DNA of 29,279 nt, from NCBI GenBank assembly GCA_002386065.1, contig DGES01000120.1, forward strand, positions 63,567 to 92,845, in the 5' to 3' direction. The notes beneath the pieces were generated by a model. The model made no database searches and was not told the origin of the DNA. It saw nothing but the letters and a program-made list of their open reading frames with translations. Position numbers and translations under genes: made by a program. Source of the stretch: Firmicutes bacterium UBA3920. GTDB lineage: Bacteria; Bacillota; Clostridia; Caldicoprobacterales; Xylanivirgaceae. Below are positions 15,542 to 22,323 of this stretch, piece by piece (within the stretch, counting starts at the first letter, position 1; the number at the start of each line of letters is the position of its first letter).

Positions 15542-16729
15542 TTACTTATCATCGAGGGCAGCAATCCCTGGAAGTATCTTACCTTCTAGAAATTCTAGGG
15601 ACGCTCCTCCCCCTGTAGATATATGGGTCATCTTATCGGCATAGCCTAGCTGTTTTACTGCAGCTGCAGAATCACCACCGCCGATAATAGTAGTTCCCTT
15701 GCATCTGCTCATATACTCGGCAATAGCCTTTGTACCTTCTGCAAATGCAGGCATTTCAAATACACCCATAGGTCCATTCCAAACAACTGTCTTGGCAGAT
15801 TCAATCTCAGTTCCAAAGAGCTCACGGGTCTTAGGACCAATGTCTAATCCCTCCCAGTCCGCAGGTATCTTGTCAATATCTACAACTTTATGCTCTGCAT
15901 CTGCTTTAAACTCAGTTGCTACAACTACGTCAACTGGGAGTAAAAACTTGACACCCTTTTCTTCAGCCTTTTCCATGAGTTCTTTAGCAAGGTCTAGTTT
16001 ATCATCTTCTACAAGGGAATTACCCACTTCATAGCCCTTAGCCTTCAAGAATGTATAAGCCATTGCACCACCAATTATGATGGTATCTACTTTATCTATA
16101 AGATTTTCTATAACTCCTATCTTGTCAGATACCTTTGCGCCACCCAAAACAGCTACAAATGGACGTTCTGGATTATTTAAAGCTCTACCCATTACATCTA
16201 ATTCTTTACTTATTAGATAACCTGCCACTGCTGGTAAAAATTTAGCGACACCAGCCGTGGATGCATGAGCTCTATGTGCTGTACCAAAGGCATCATTTAC
16301 ATATATATCACCAAACTCGGCGAGGGCTTTTGCAAAGTTTTCATCATTTTGCTTTTCTTCCTTGTGAAAACGAACATTTTCAAGGAGAACTATATCTCCT
16401 TCTTTCATGTTTTTCACAGCTTCCTTTGCACTTTCTCCTATAACATCCTTAGCCATAGTGACCTTTTTACCTATTAACTCCTCAAGCCTTTTGGCAACAG
16501 GAGCTAAGCTAAAGGCCTCTTCAAAACCTTCACCCTTTGGCCTACCAAGATGTGACATTAACACAACTTTGGCATCATTGTCAACTAGATATTTTATTGT
16601 AGGTAGCGCTGCCTTTATACGGGTATCATCAGTTATATTACCATTTTTATCGATGGGAACATTAAAATCTACCCTAACTAAGACGCGCTTACCTTTGACA
16701 TCTACATCTTTTATCGTCTTTTTATTCAT
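15542..16729 (-). CDS. pgk: Phosphoglycerate kinase
   Basis: Transfers the acyl phosphate of 1,3-bisphosphoglycerate to ADP, giving ATP and 3-phosphoglycerate. From ATG at 16729 it has 395 residues, the usual length. Conserved parts: RVLVRVDFNVP at the start, SHLGRPKG, the hinge-region GGAKVSDKI, and the nucleotide-binding GGGDSAAAVKQLG plus HISTGGGASLEFLEGK near the end. An in-frame GTG at 16738 overlaps the ribosome binding site GAAGGAG, which is correctly placed for 16729, so the ATG is preferred. It follows gap by 46 bases in the operon. Confidence 0.96.
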   Translation of the reverse strand: MNKKTIKDVDVKGKRVLVRVDFNVPIDKNGNITDDTRIKAALPTIKYLVDNDAKVVLMSHLGRPKGEGFEEAFSLAPVAKRLEELIGKKVTMAKDVIGESAKEAVKNMKEGDIVLLENVRFHKEEKQNDENFAKALAEFGDIYVNDAFGTAHRAHASTAGVAKFLPAVAGYLISKELDVMGRALNNPERPFVAVLGGAKVSDKIGVIENLIDKVDTIIIGGAMAYTFLKAKGYEVGNSLVEDDKLDLAKELMEKAEEKGVKFLLPVDVVVATEFKADAEHKVVDIDKIPADWEGLDIGPKTRELFGTEIESAKTVVWNGPMGVFEMPAFAEGTKAIAEYMSRCKGTTIIGGGDSAAAVKQLGYADKMTHISTGGGASLEFLEGKILPGIAALDDK

Positions 16730-16775
16730 AATACCCACTCCTTCTAAAATAGTGGTACTTTAGAATATTTGCCTA

Positions 16776-17789
16776 TTAAAGTCCTTTTTCTGCAATGTAG
16801 TATGCAAGATCAACTGTTCTATTGGAATAACCCCATTCATTGTCATACCATGAAACTATCTTTGCCATATTGCCATCCATAACCATTGTAGATAGTCCAT
16901 CAACGATTGAAGATCGTGAGTCTTGCTTGAAATCTACAGATACAAGAGGTTCATCTGTGTATCCAAGTATTCCCTTCATAGGACCTTCAGCTGCTGCCTT
17001 TAATGCAGCATTTATATCTTCTGCTGTTGCATCTTTTTCAAGTTCAACAACAAGGTCTACAACTGAAACAGTAGGAGTAGGTACTCTCATTGCAAAACCA
17101 TTTAATTTACCCTCCAGCTCAGGAAGTACAAGGGCAACTGCCTTTGCTGCACCAGTTGTTGTTGGAATAATTGAAACTGCAGCTGCTCTAGCACGTCTTA
17201 AATCCTTATGGGGTAAATCTAAGATCCTCTGGTCATTTGTATATGAGTGAACTGTGGTCATTAGACCTCTAACAATTCCAAATTCATCATTTACTACTTT
17301 TGCAAATGGAGCTAAACAGTTAGTTGTACAGGATGCATTTGATATAATGTGATGATTTGCAGGATCGTATTTGTCCTCGTTTACACCCATTACAATTGTA
17401 ATATCTTCATTTTTAGCCGGAGCAGATATGATTACTTTTTTAGCACCAGCCTCTATATGCTTCATTGCCTGCTCCTTTGACCTAAAGATACCAGTTGACT
17501 CGATTACAATATCAACACCTAATTCTTTCCAAGGTAGATTTGCAGGATCTCTTTCTTCAAAAATTTTTATTTCCTTACCATTTACAACGAGCTTATCGTC
17601 ATATACTTCTACCTCACCATCAAATTTTCCAAAGCAAGAATCATACTTTAAAAGATGGGCAAGAGTAGCAGCATCTGTAAGATCGTTTATAGCAACAATA
17701 TCTAATTTCCCTTCATATTTATCTACTGCTACCTTAAATGCATTTCTTCCTATTCTACCAAAACCATTGATTGCAACTTTAACACTCAT
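16776..17789 (-). CDS. gap: Glyceraldehyde-3-phosphate dehydrogenase, type I
   Basis: Oxidises glyceraldehyde 3-phosphate with NAD+ and phosphate to 1,3-bisphosphoglycerate. The 337 residues match the family. The Rossmann motif INGFGRIGR is at 7-15, the catalytic Cys154 in SNASCTTNCLAP, and the activating His181 in TTVHSYTND. The acidic NDL after strand 2 (35-37) suggests NAD preference. GGGAGG precedes the ATG by eight bases. The gene follows cggR, the usual arrangement for the glycolytic (gapA-type) enzyme rather than a gluconeogenic gapB. A hairpin and a candidate internal promoter lie in the 107-base gap to cggR. Confidence 0.97.
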   Translation of the reverse strand: MSVKVAINGFGRIGRNAFKVAVDKYEGKLDIVAINDLTDAATLAHLLKYDSCFGKFDGEVEVYDDKLVVNGKEIKIFEERDPANLPWKELGVDIVIESTGIFRSKEQAMKHIEAGAKKVIISAPAKNEDITIVMGVNEDKYDPANHHIISNASCTTNCLAPFAKVVNDEFGIVRGLMTTVHSYTNDQRILDLPHKDLRRARAAAVSIIPTTTGAAKAVALVLPELEGKLNGFAMRVPTPTVSVVDLVVELEKDATAEDINAALKAAAEGPMKGILGYTDEPLVSVDFKQDSRSSIVDGLSTMVMDGNMAKIVSWYDNEWGYSNRTVDLAYYIAEKGL

Positions 17790-17826
17790 TATTCATTCCT
17801 CCCAGCATATGTATTTTTTATGTTAA

Positions 17827-17847
17827 CCATCCACATTATGTAGATGG
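17827..17847 (-). other. Hairpin in the cggR-gap spacer
   Basis: Eight-base arms at 17827-17834 and 17840-17847, with one G-U pair on the minus-strand RNA and an ATTAT/ATAAT loop. In Bacillus subtilis the cggR-gapA transcript is cut between the two genes and the gap part is stabilised by a 5' hairpin. This one is in the right place, but that role is inferred. Confidence 0.45.
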
Positions 17848-17860
17848 ATACCGCTCTTAC

Positions 17861-17889
17861 ATTATATACCCAGCATAGATAAAATTAAA
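17861..17889 (-). promoter_or_regulatory. Possible internal promoter before gap
   Basis: A perfect minus-strand TATAAT (17861-17866) lies upstream of gap, but the matching -35 (TTTAAT, 17 bases away) is poor. It could give CggR-independent gap expression. Confidence 0.35.
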
Positions 17890-17896
17890 CCCTTTA

Positions 17897-18943
17897 TTAG
17901 GATTTAGCCTTATATAAATTTAATATCTGCCTAGCCGCTCCTTCATCAGTTATTAGTACTCCATTTCTCCAATGGGAGTATATCGCCACTATCGCTTCGG
18001 CCTTTTGCCGTCCTCCGGCAACTCCTACCCTATTTGGAATTTGTCTCAAATCATCTGTTTTAAGCCCTATACAATTGGAAGCATATACCACCTCTCCTTG
18101 ACTATTAAAATAGTAGCCAAAGGCCTCTGCCACGGCGCCGGCGCTTTTTAAAGCCTGTTTAAGTTCATCTGGCAAATTCCTGCGCACTGCCATATCCTCT
18201 GCCCTACCTATACCGTATACTAGAATTTTAGCCTTCTTTAACCACCTCATGACCTCCTGTATATTGGGCTCATTTAGAAGCGTCTCTATTGCCTCTGTCC
18301 CTAGCTGATCCGGAACATGGAGCATCCTATATTGACCACCTAGCCTCTTCGCAAATATGGAAGCTATTATATTCGATTGATTTTCAACCTCTCTGCCCAT
18401 CCCGCCTCTTGCCGGAATTACTACTATATCCGTTTCTTCCTTGGATTGAGGGAGCGATTTTGCAACGGAGGCCATCGTAGAACCTCCCGTAACTGCGATA
18501 ATACTATCTTTCGATATTATCTGCATAAGATAAGTTGCAGCGGCTCTACCTAATTCCTTTTGTACTGAGATATTGTCATCTACATCACCTGCTACAACCA
18601 ATACCTTCTCAAGCCCAAGTATAAGCTGAAGCCTTTTTTCCAACTCACTTATACCAAATACCTCATCACTAAAATTTTTCAACCCTTCTAAAATAGCTTT
18701 CCCCTGAGAGGTCATCATCATACCTGCAGCATCAGTATTTATAAAGCCAGCTTCTTTCAGAAAATCTGTTTCATTACGCACTGTTCGTTCACTTATTTCA
18801 AGAAGAGTAGCCAAGCTTCGTCTACCTATAGGCTGATTGGTATATATGCTCTGTAATATAGTATACCGTTTTTTGAACAATTCTATAGACTCAGGTATAA
18901 ATTTTTTAAAGAGCTCGTGGGTATCTATGACAATCCTCTCCAT
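17897..18943 (-). CDS. cggR: Central glycolytic genes regulator (SorC/CggR family repressor)
   Basis: DNA-binding repressor of the lower glycolytic operon; in Bacillus it is released by fructose 1,6-bisphosphate. The 348 residues match CggR (about 340). A helix-turn-helix is visible at about 39-64 (GRRSLATLLEISERTVRNET). The C-terminal sugar-phosphate binding domain begins near 110, with the phosphate-contact motif TGGSTMASVA at about 152-161, ARGGMGREVENQSN near 178-191 and VAGGRQKAEAI near the end. Its place as the first gene before gap-pgk-tpiA-gpmI-eno, with a CggR-type operator immediately upstream, makes the assignment firm. No strong ribosome binding site is seen before ATG at 18943; the operator occupies that space, so translation may be weak. 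Confidence 0.94.
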   Translation of the reverse strand: MERIVIDTHELFKKFIPESIELFKKRYTILQSIYTNQPIGRRSLATLLEISERTVRNETDFLKEAGFINTDAAGMMMTSQGKAILEGLKNFSDEVFGISELEKRLQLILGLEKVLVVAGDVDDNISVQKELGRAAATYLMQIISKDSIIAVTGGSTMASVAKSLPQSKEETDIVVIPARGGMGREVENQSNIIASIFAKRLGGQYRMLHVPDQLGTEAIETLLNEPNIQEVMRWLKKAKILVYGIGRAEDMAVRRNLPDELKQALKSAGAVAEAFGYYFNSQGEVVYASNCIGLKTDDLRQIPNRVGVAGGRQKAEAIVAIYSHWRNGVLITDEGAARQILNLYKAKS

Positions 18944-18947
18944 TTCA

Positions 18948-18984
18948 GGACATTTTATGTCCCACCACTATGGAAAATGTCCCG
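18948..18984 (-). promoter_or_regulatory. CggR operator (tandem repeat)
   Basis: The minus strand shows CGGGAC starting at 18984 and GGGACATAAAATGTC at 18963-18949. The second fits the Bacillus half-operator pattern GGGAC-N6-TGTC. The two GGGAC boxes are 20 bases apart, the same period as the Bacillus operator; the TGTC part of the first copy is degenerate. It lies between the promoter and the cggR start, so CggR would act on its own operon as a block to transcription. Confidence 0.82.
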
Positions 18985-19022
18985 TTTTTGTTAAATAAAT
19001 ATCAATTTGACTTCCATTAGAT

Positions 19023-19051
19023 ATTGTATAACAATTCCTCAATGATTGCAA
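19023..19051 (-). promoter_or_regulatory. Promoter of the cggR glycolytic operon
   Basis: Minus-strand TTGCAA (19046-19051) and TACAAT (19023-19028) are 17 bases apart. Transcription near 19016 would place the CggR operator about 30 bases downstream of the start. Confidence 0.7.
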
Positions 19052-19062
19052 TAGGCTATTTT

Positions 19063-19551
19063 TTAATATTTTGTTAAATGTCCTTTTGCATTTAAACCTG
19101 GATAATTAAGCTGTCTTAGGGCCTCATATACTACAATGGCTACAGAATTAGAAAGATTGAGTGACCTTGCATCTGGTATCATAGGTATACGTATGCACTT
19201 ATCATAATACCTATTGAGAAGATCCTCTGGTAATCCTGCAGTTTCCTTGCCAAAGAATATGAAACTATTATCTACATATGTGATATCACTATGTCGCCTT
19301 CTTCCCTTAGTAGTAGCAAAATAGAAATATTTATCTTCATATTCCTCAAATAACTCGTCCACACTCTCGTGAATACGTACATCTAAGAATTTCCAATAAT
19401 CAAGTCCTGCCCGTTTTAGATGTCTATCATCAATTTTAAATCCTAAAGGCTTTACTAAATGGAGTATACTTCCCGTTGCTCCGCATGTCCTTGCAATATT
19501 ACCTGTATTCTGTGGTATCTCTGGTTCAACCAGAACTATATGAATCGGCAC
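19063..19551 (-). CDS. trmL: tRNA (cytidine/uridine-34 2'-O)-methyltransferase
   Basis: SPOUT-class methyltransferase that modifies the wobble base of certain Leu tRNAs using S-adenosylmethionine. The 162 residues match TrmL (about 155-160). The N-terminus IVLVEPEIPQNTGNIARTC is characteristic, and the C-terminal knot has GKETAGLP and IPMIPDARSLNLSNSVAIVVYEA. The gene starts with GTG, overlapping the TAG stop of ldh by one base, so translation is probably coupled. GAGG lies just upstream within ldh. Its pairing with ldh has no obvious metabolic reason. No terminator separates it from the cggR promoter. Confidence 0.93.
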   Translation of the reverse strand: MPIHIVLVEPEIPQNTGNIARTCGATGSILHLVKPLGFKIDDRHLKRAGLDYWKFLDVRIHESVDELFEEYEDKYFYFATTKGRRRHSDITYVDNSFIFFGKETAGLPEDLLNRYYDKCIRIPMIPDARSLNLSNSVAIVVYEALRQLNYPGLNAKGHLTKY

Positions 19552-20504
19552 TATAACCCTACCTCTTCCATGGCCTGACTTATAACCTTGGCCGATTTTC
19601 TAAATGCTTCTATCTCTTCATCCTTCAAAGGTAACTCTAATACCTTTGAAACACCACTACTATTTACAATCGTGGGCAGACTTAAGCATAAATCTTCCAC
19701 TCCATAATATCCCTCCATCAAAGATGATACAGGTAATATGGCATTTTCATCCCTCAAAATGGCTTCAACTATTCGCCTCACTGCTAATGCCACTGCATAA
19801 TAGGTGGCACCTTTACCCTCTATTATTTCGTATGCTGCCCTCTTAGTATTTTCAAATATAGCTTGCCTCTCCTCCTTCTTACAGGCTTGCTCACACCTAA
19901 AACAATAGTCAGCCAAGGACATACCAGCTATATTTGTAATGCTCCATGCCGCAACTTCAGTATCTCCATGCTCTCCTATTATATAGGCATGGACATTTTG
20001 AGGAGATACATGACAGTGTTCACTAAGAAGATACTTAAACCTAGCACTATCTAATACAGTACCAGAACCTATAACCTGATTAGAAGGTAACCCTGAAAAT
20101 TTCCAAGTCGCATATGTAAGTATATCTACAGGGTTTGTAACCACCAATATTACGCAATCTCTGTTCTTTTCTACTATATTTGGAACTATAGAACTAAACA
20201 CATCTATATTCCGTTTGAGAAGTTCTAGACGAGTCTCCCCTGGTCTTTGAGCTGCACCTGCTGTTATTATAACTATATTTGAATCACTACAATCATCATA
20301 GGTGCCAGCTTTTATCTTAATCGAAGGTACAAAGGCTATACCATGGTTTAAATCCATAACTTCACCTGCTAGCCTCTTTTTATTTAAGTCTATCAAGGCA
20401 ATCTCAGAAGCTGTTCCTGCATTCATCAAGGCAAAGGCAGTGGTTGCCCCGACCAAGCCGGCGCCAATTATGGTTACTTTATTAGATATAAACTGTTTTT
20501 CCAT
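19551..20504 (-). CDS. ldh: L-lactate dehydrogenase
   Basis: Reduces pyruvate to L-lactate and regenerates NAD+, the fermentative end of glycolysis. From ATG at 20504 it has 317 residues. The Rossmann motif GAGLVGATTAFAL and the NAD-specifying Asp in LIDL are present. Gln86 in AGAAQRPGETR is the residue that separates lactate from malate dehydrogenases; catalytic Arg92, Asp152, Arg155 and His179 (in GEHGDTE) are all seen. Of the two residues that bind the activator fructose 1,6-bisphosphate in Bacillus enzymes, the His (172) is kept and the Arg is Lys157 here. GAGGAGG is at ideal spacing for 20504; an in-frame GTG at 20522 lies before it and is rejected as start. It is followed directly by trmL. 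Confidence 0.95.
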   Translation of the reverse strand: MEKQFISNKVTIIGAGLVGATTAFALMNAGTASEIALIDLNKKRLAGEVMDLNHGIAFVPSIKIKAGTYDDCSDSNIVIITAGAAQRPGETRLELLKRNIDVFSSIVPNIVEKNRDCVILVVTNPVDILTYATWKFSGLPSNQVIGSGTVLDSARFKYLLSEHCHVSPQNVHAYIIGEHGDTEVAAWSITNIAGMSLADYCFRCEQACKKEERQAIFENTKRAAYEIIEGKGATYYAVALAVRRIVEAILRDENAILPVSSLMEGYYGVEDLCLSLPTIVNSSGVSKVLELPLKDEEIEAFRKSAKVISQAMEEVGL

Positions 20505-20703
20505 TTTTCCCTCCTCTTTCACTAAATGGTCAATAACTTTTATTCAAATCGATAAAATATTAAGTTATCATGCCATTAAAATTTTACTATAGTAATAATT
20601 TGAGTACTAAAATCTATTTGAAATTAATATTTCTTCATATATTATAATATACCCTAATACAAAATTTGAAACACTATTTTAAAACTTGAATTAACAATAC
20701 TAT

Positions 20704-20726
20704 ACTATCAGTCTAAAAATGATAGT
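20704..20726. repeat. Seven-base inverted repeat upstream of the transglycosylase gene
   Basis: ACTATCA (20704-20710) and TGATAGT (20720-20726) are perfect inverted copies nine bases apart in the ldh/transglycosylase divergent spacer. It could be an operator; no family is recognised. Confidence 0.35.
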
Positions 20727-20786
20727 TTATTCCTACTAGCCTTAATATATCTTAAATGCTATAATATTAGAGAGGAGTGAAAATCT

Positions 20787-21581
20787 ATGTATTGTATTGG
20801 AGATATAATAGCCCAAAGGATAGGAGAAATACAAAGTCGATTACCCTATGGTATCACTATAGGAGGTAATGTATCTAAACCTTCTAATATTCAAAACCAT
20901 GAGGTAGAAAACATATCCTCATATCAAGAGCCATTAAATGCAGAATCTTCAAATAAAGAAGATATGAATTTTGATACCATATTACAGGAAATATTAGAGA
21001 CACATAGAGTTAATCCCACCAGATATTCTTCCATTATGTTAGAAAATAACCAAAGTTCATATATGCCTACAATGGACGAATCCAGATACAATGCATCAAT
21101 TGCCGAATCTCTATCTAATTCTTACATGCCTACCATATCCTCTATATATGAAACATACATGAACAATAACGCCCAAATATCTACTACCGACTATGACAAT
21201 ATAATTGAAACAGTATCTAAACGATATGGTGTGCCTGCTAATTTAATAAAAGCAGTTATAATGTCAGAATCCGGATTTAATCCCAATGCTATATCTCATG
21301 CGGGGGCCATGGGGCTTATGCAGCTCATGCCAAATACTGCGAATATATTAAATATCTCTAATCCATTTGACCCAATCGAAAATATAGATGGAGGTACTAG
21401 ATATTTAAAGAGTCAAATTGATAGATTTAATGGTAATATAGATCTTGCTCTGGCTGCCTACAATTGGGGACCTAATAATATCTACAAAAATAATATAACG
21501 GATTTAAAAGATCCCAAACAATTTTCTAAGCTACCTAATGAAACACAAAATTACATAAAAAAAATACACAGCTATCTTTAA
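20787..21581 (+). CDS. Lytic transglycosylase, SLT/goose-lysozyme-like domain
   Basis: Peptidoglycan-cleaving enzyme of the Slt70/MltE fold type. The 264 residues divide into a low-complexity, Asn/Ser/Glu-rich N-terminal half (about 1-130) without signal peptide or membrane helix, and a C-terminal catalytic domain at about 136-264. The catalytic Glu161 lies in MSESGFNPNA; GLMQLMP at 176-182 and AAYNWGP at 223-229 are the other signature motifs (the usual form is AYNAGP, so Trp replaces Ala). A short repeat SYMPT occurs at 91-95 and 112-116. GAGGAG precedes the ATG, with a TATAAT at 20760-20765 but no good -35. Lacking a signal peptide, it may leave the cell by another route, such as the flagellar system; this is inference. 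A strong terminator follows. Confidence 0.88.
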   Translation: MYCIGDIIAQRIGEIQSRLPYGITIGGNVSKPSNIQNHEVENISSYQEPLNAESSNKEDMNFDTILQEILETHRVNPTRYSSIMLENNQSSYMPTMDESRYNASIAESLSNSYMPTISSIYETYMNNNAQISTTDYDNIIETVSKRYGVPANLIKAVIMSESGFNPNAISHAGAMGLMQLMPNTANILNISNPFDPIENIDGGTRYLKSQIDRFNGNIDLALAAYNWGPNNIYKNNITDLKDPKQFSKLPNETQNYIKKIHSYL

Positions 21582-21607
21582 TTTTTCTATTATTTAATCT
21601 CTCAAAC

Positions 21608-21651
21608 CATAAAGATGCCCTAGAAGGGTACCCTTCTAGGGCATCTTTATG
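21608..21651. terminator. Bidirectional terminator, perfect 44-base palindrome
   Basis: Two perfect 22-base arms meet with no spacer (centre GGGTACCC). It lies between two convergent genes, 26 bases after the transglycosylase stop and 18 before the hsp20 stop. A T-rich run follows on the plus strand. It can serve both genes. Confidence 0.9.
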
Positions 21652-21669
21652 ATGTTTCTTTTCCATTGA

Positions 21670-22140
21670 TTACTTAATATTTATCTTTTTAGTCTGTTTC
21701 TTCTCTTCCTCAGTCTTGGGCAATTTGAGTGTCAATACTCCGTTCTTATACTCTGCAGCTATCTTGTCATGATCCACGCCACGGATACCAAAGCTCCTTG
21801 CAAATTCACCGCGTCGTCTCTCTTTCCTAATGTAGTTTTCACCTTTTTCCTCTTTTTCATCTTCTCTTTTTGCACTTATTGTCAAGATGTCATTTGCAAT
21901 TTCAACTTCTATATCATCTTTATCAAAGCCTGGCATATCTGCTTCTATGATGTATTCTTTGTCAGTTTCTTTTATGTCGACTTTTATACCTGCGTCTAGT
22001 TCTGCAGGAAGATCTGTACTGAAGAAATCATCTACATACTTGAAGAAATTGTCCACATAAGTGTTGAATGCATCCTCAAAAGAGCTGAATGGATCTAGTT
22101 CACGACTTACTCTCCTGGGCATTAAATCTCTCATAGCCAT
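21670..22140 (-). CDS. Small heat shock protein, Hsp20/alpha-crystallin family
   Basis: ATP-independent chaperone that holds unfolding proteins as large oligomers in the cytoplasm. From ATG at 22140 it has 156 residues. A variable N-terminal arm (about 1-45, LDPFSSFEDAFNTYVDNFFKY) is followed by the alpha-crystallin domain at about 48-140, with DIKETDKEYIIEADMPGFDKDD-type strands and the late signature GVLTLKLPK. The C-terminal KINIK has the I-x-I motif used in oligomer assembly. Three in-frame ATGs occur (22146, 22140, 22134); GGGAG is two bases from the first and eight from the second, so 22140 is preferred. A CtsR-type operator overlaps its promoter, which indicates heat-stress control. 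Confidence 0.93.
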   Translation of the reverse strand: MAMRDLMPRRVSRELDPFSSFEDAFNTYVDNFFKYVDDFFSTDLPAELDAGIKVDIKETDKEYIIEADMPGFDKDDIEVEIANDILTISAKREDEKEEKGENYIRKERRRGEFARSFGIRGVDHDKIAAEYKNGVLTLKLPKTEEEKKQTKKINIK

Positions 22141-22195
22141 AGGCATCTCTCCCTTCCGCTATGTTTTTTATGTTTCCCTTATTTCTTTCAAGTAT

Positions 22196-22224
22196 ATTGT
22201 ATACTCTAAGTCAAAGATAGTCAA
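22196..22224 (-). promoter_or_regulatory. Promoter of hsp20
   Basis: Minus-strand TTGACT (22219-22224) and TACAAT (22196-22201) are 17 bases apart, a strong SigA-type promoter. The -35 is inside the CtsR box. Confidence 0.8.
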
Positions 22225-22225
22225 A
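22209..22225 (-). promoter_or_regulatory. CtsR box (tandem heptad)
   Basis: On the plus strand AGTCAAA, a three-base gap, and AGTCAAA (22209-22215, 22219-22225) fit the CtsR pattern of directly repeated RGTCAAA heptads three bases apart. It covers the -35 of hsp20, where a repressor would block RNA polymerase. CtsR sites work in either orientation. No ctsR gene is in the window. Confidence 0.8.
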
Positions 22226-22247
22226 GACAATATAATGGGCTTTTTTG

Positions 22248-22274
22248 GGGATAGACCCGTTTATAATCTATCCC
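22248..22274 (-). repeat. Hairpin after galK without a T-run
   Basis: GGGATAGA (22248-22255) pairs with TCTATCCC (22267-22274) around an 11-base loop. It lies about 50 bases past the galK stop, but the minus strand continues with A's rather than T's, so terminator function is doubtful. Confidence 0.35.
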
Positions 22275-22323
22275 GCCTAATCAGCTTTTATTTTCTAATA
22301 TTTTCTTAATTTTATGCAAAAAA

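Noticed and set aside
16407..16763. Long open frames antisense to pgk, gap and other conserved genes
   Set aside because: They mirror the codon structure of the well-identified genes, lack ribosome binding sites and show no protein features.
20523..20660. Rex-type redox operator before ldh
   Set aside because: No TTGTGA/TCACAA-type palindrome could be found; only loose AT-rich symmetry.
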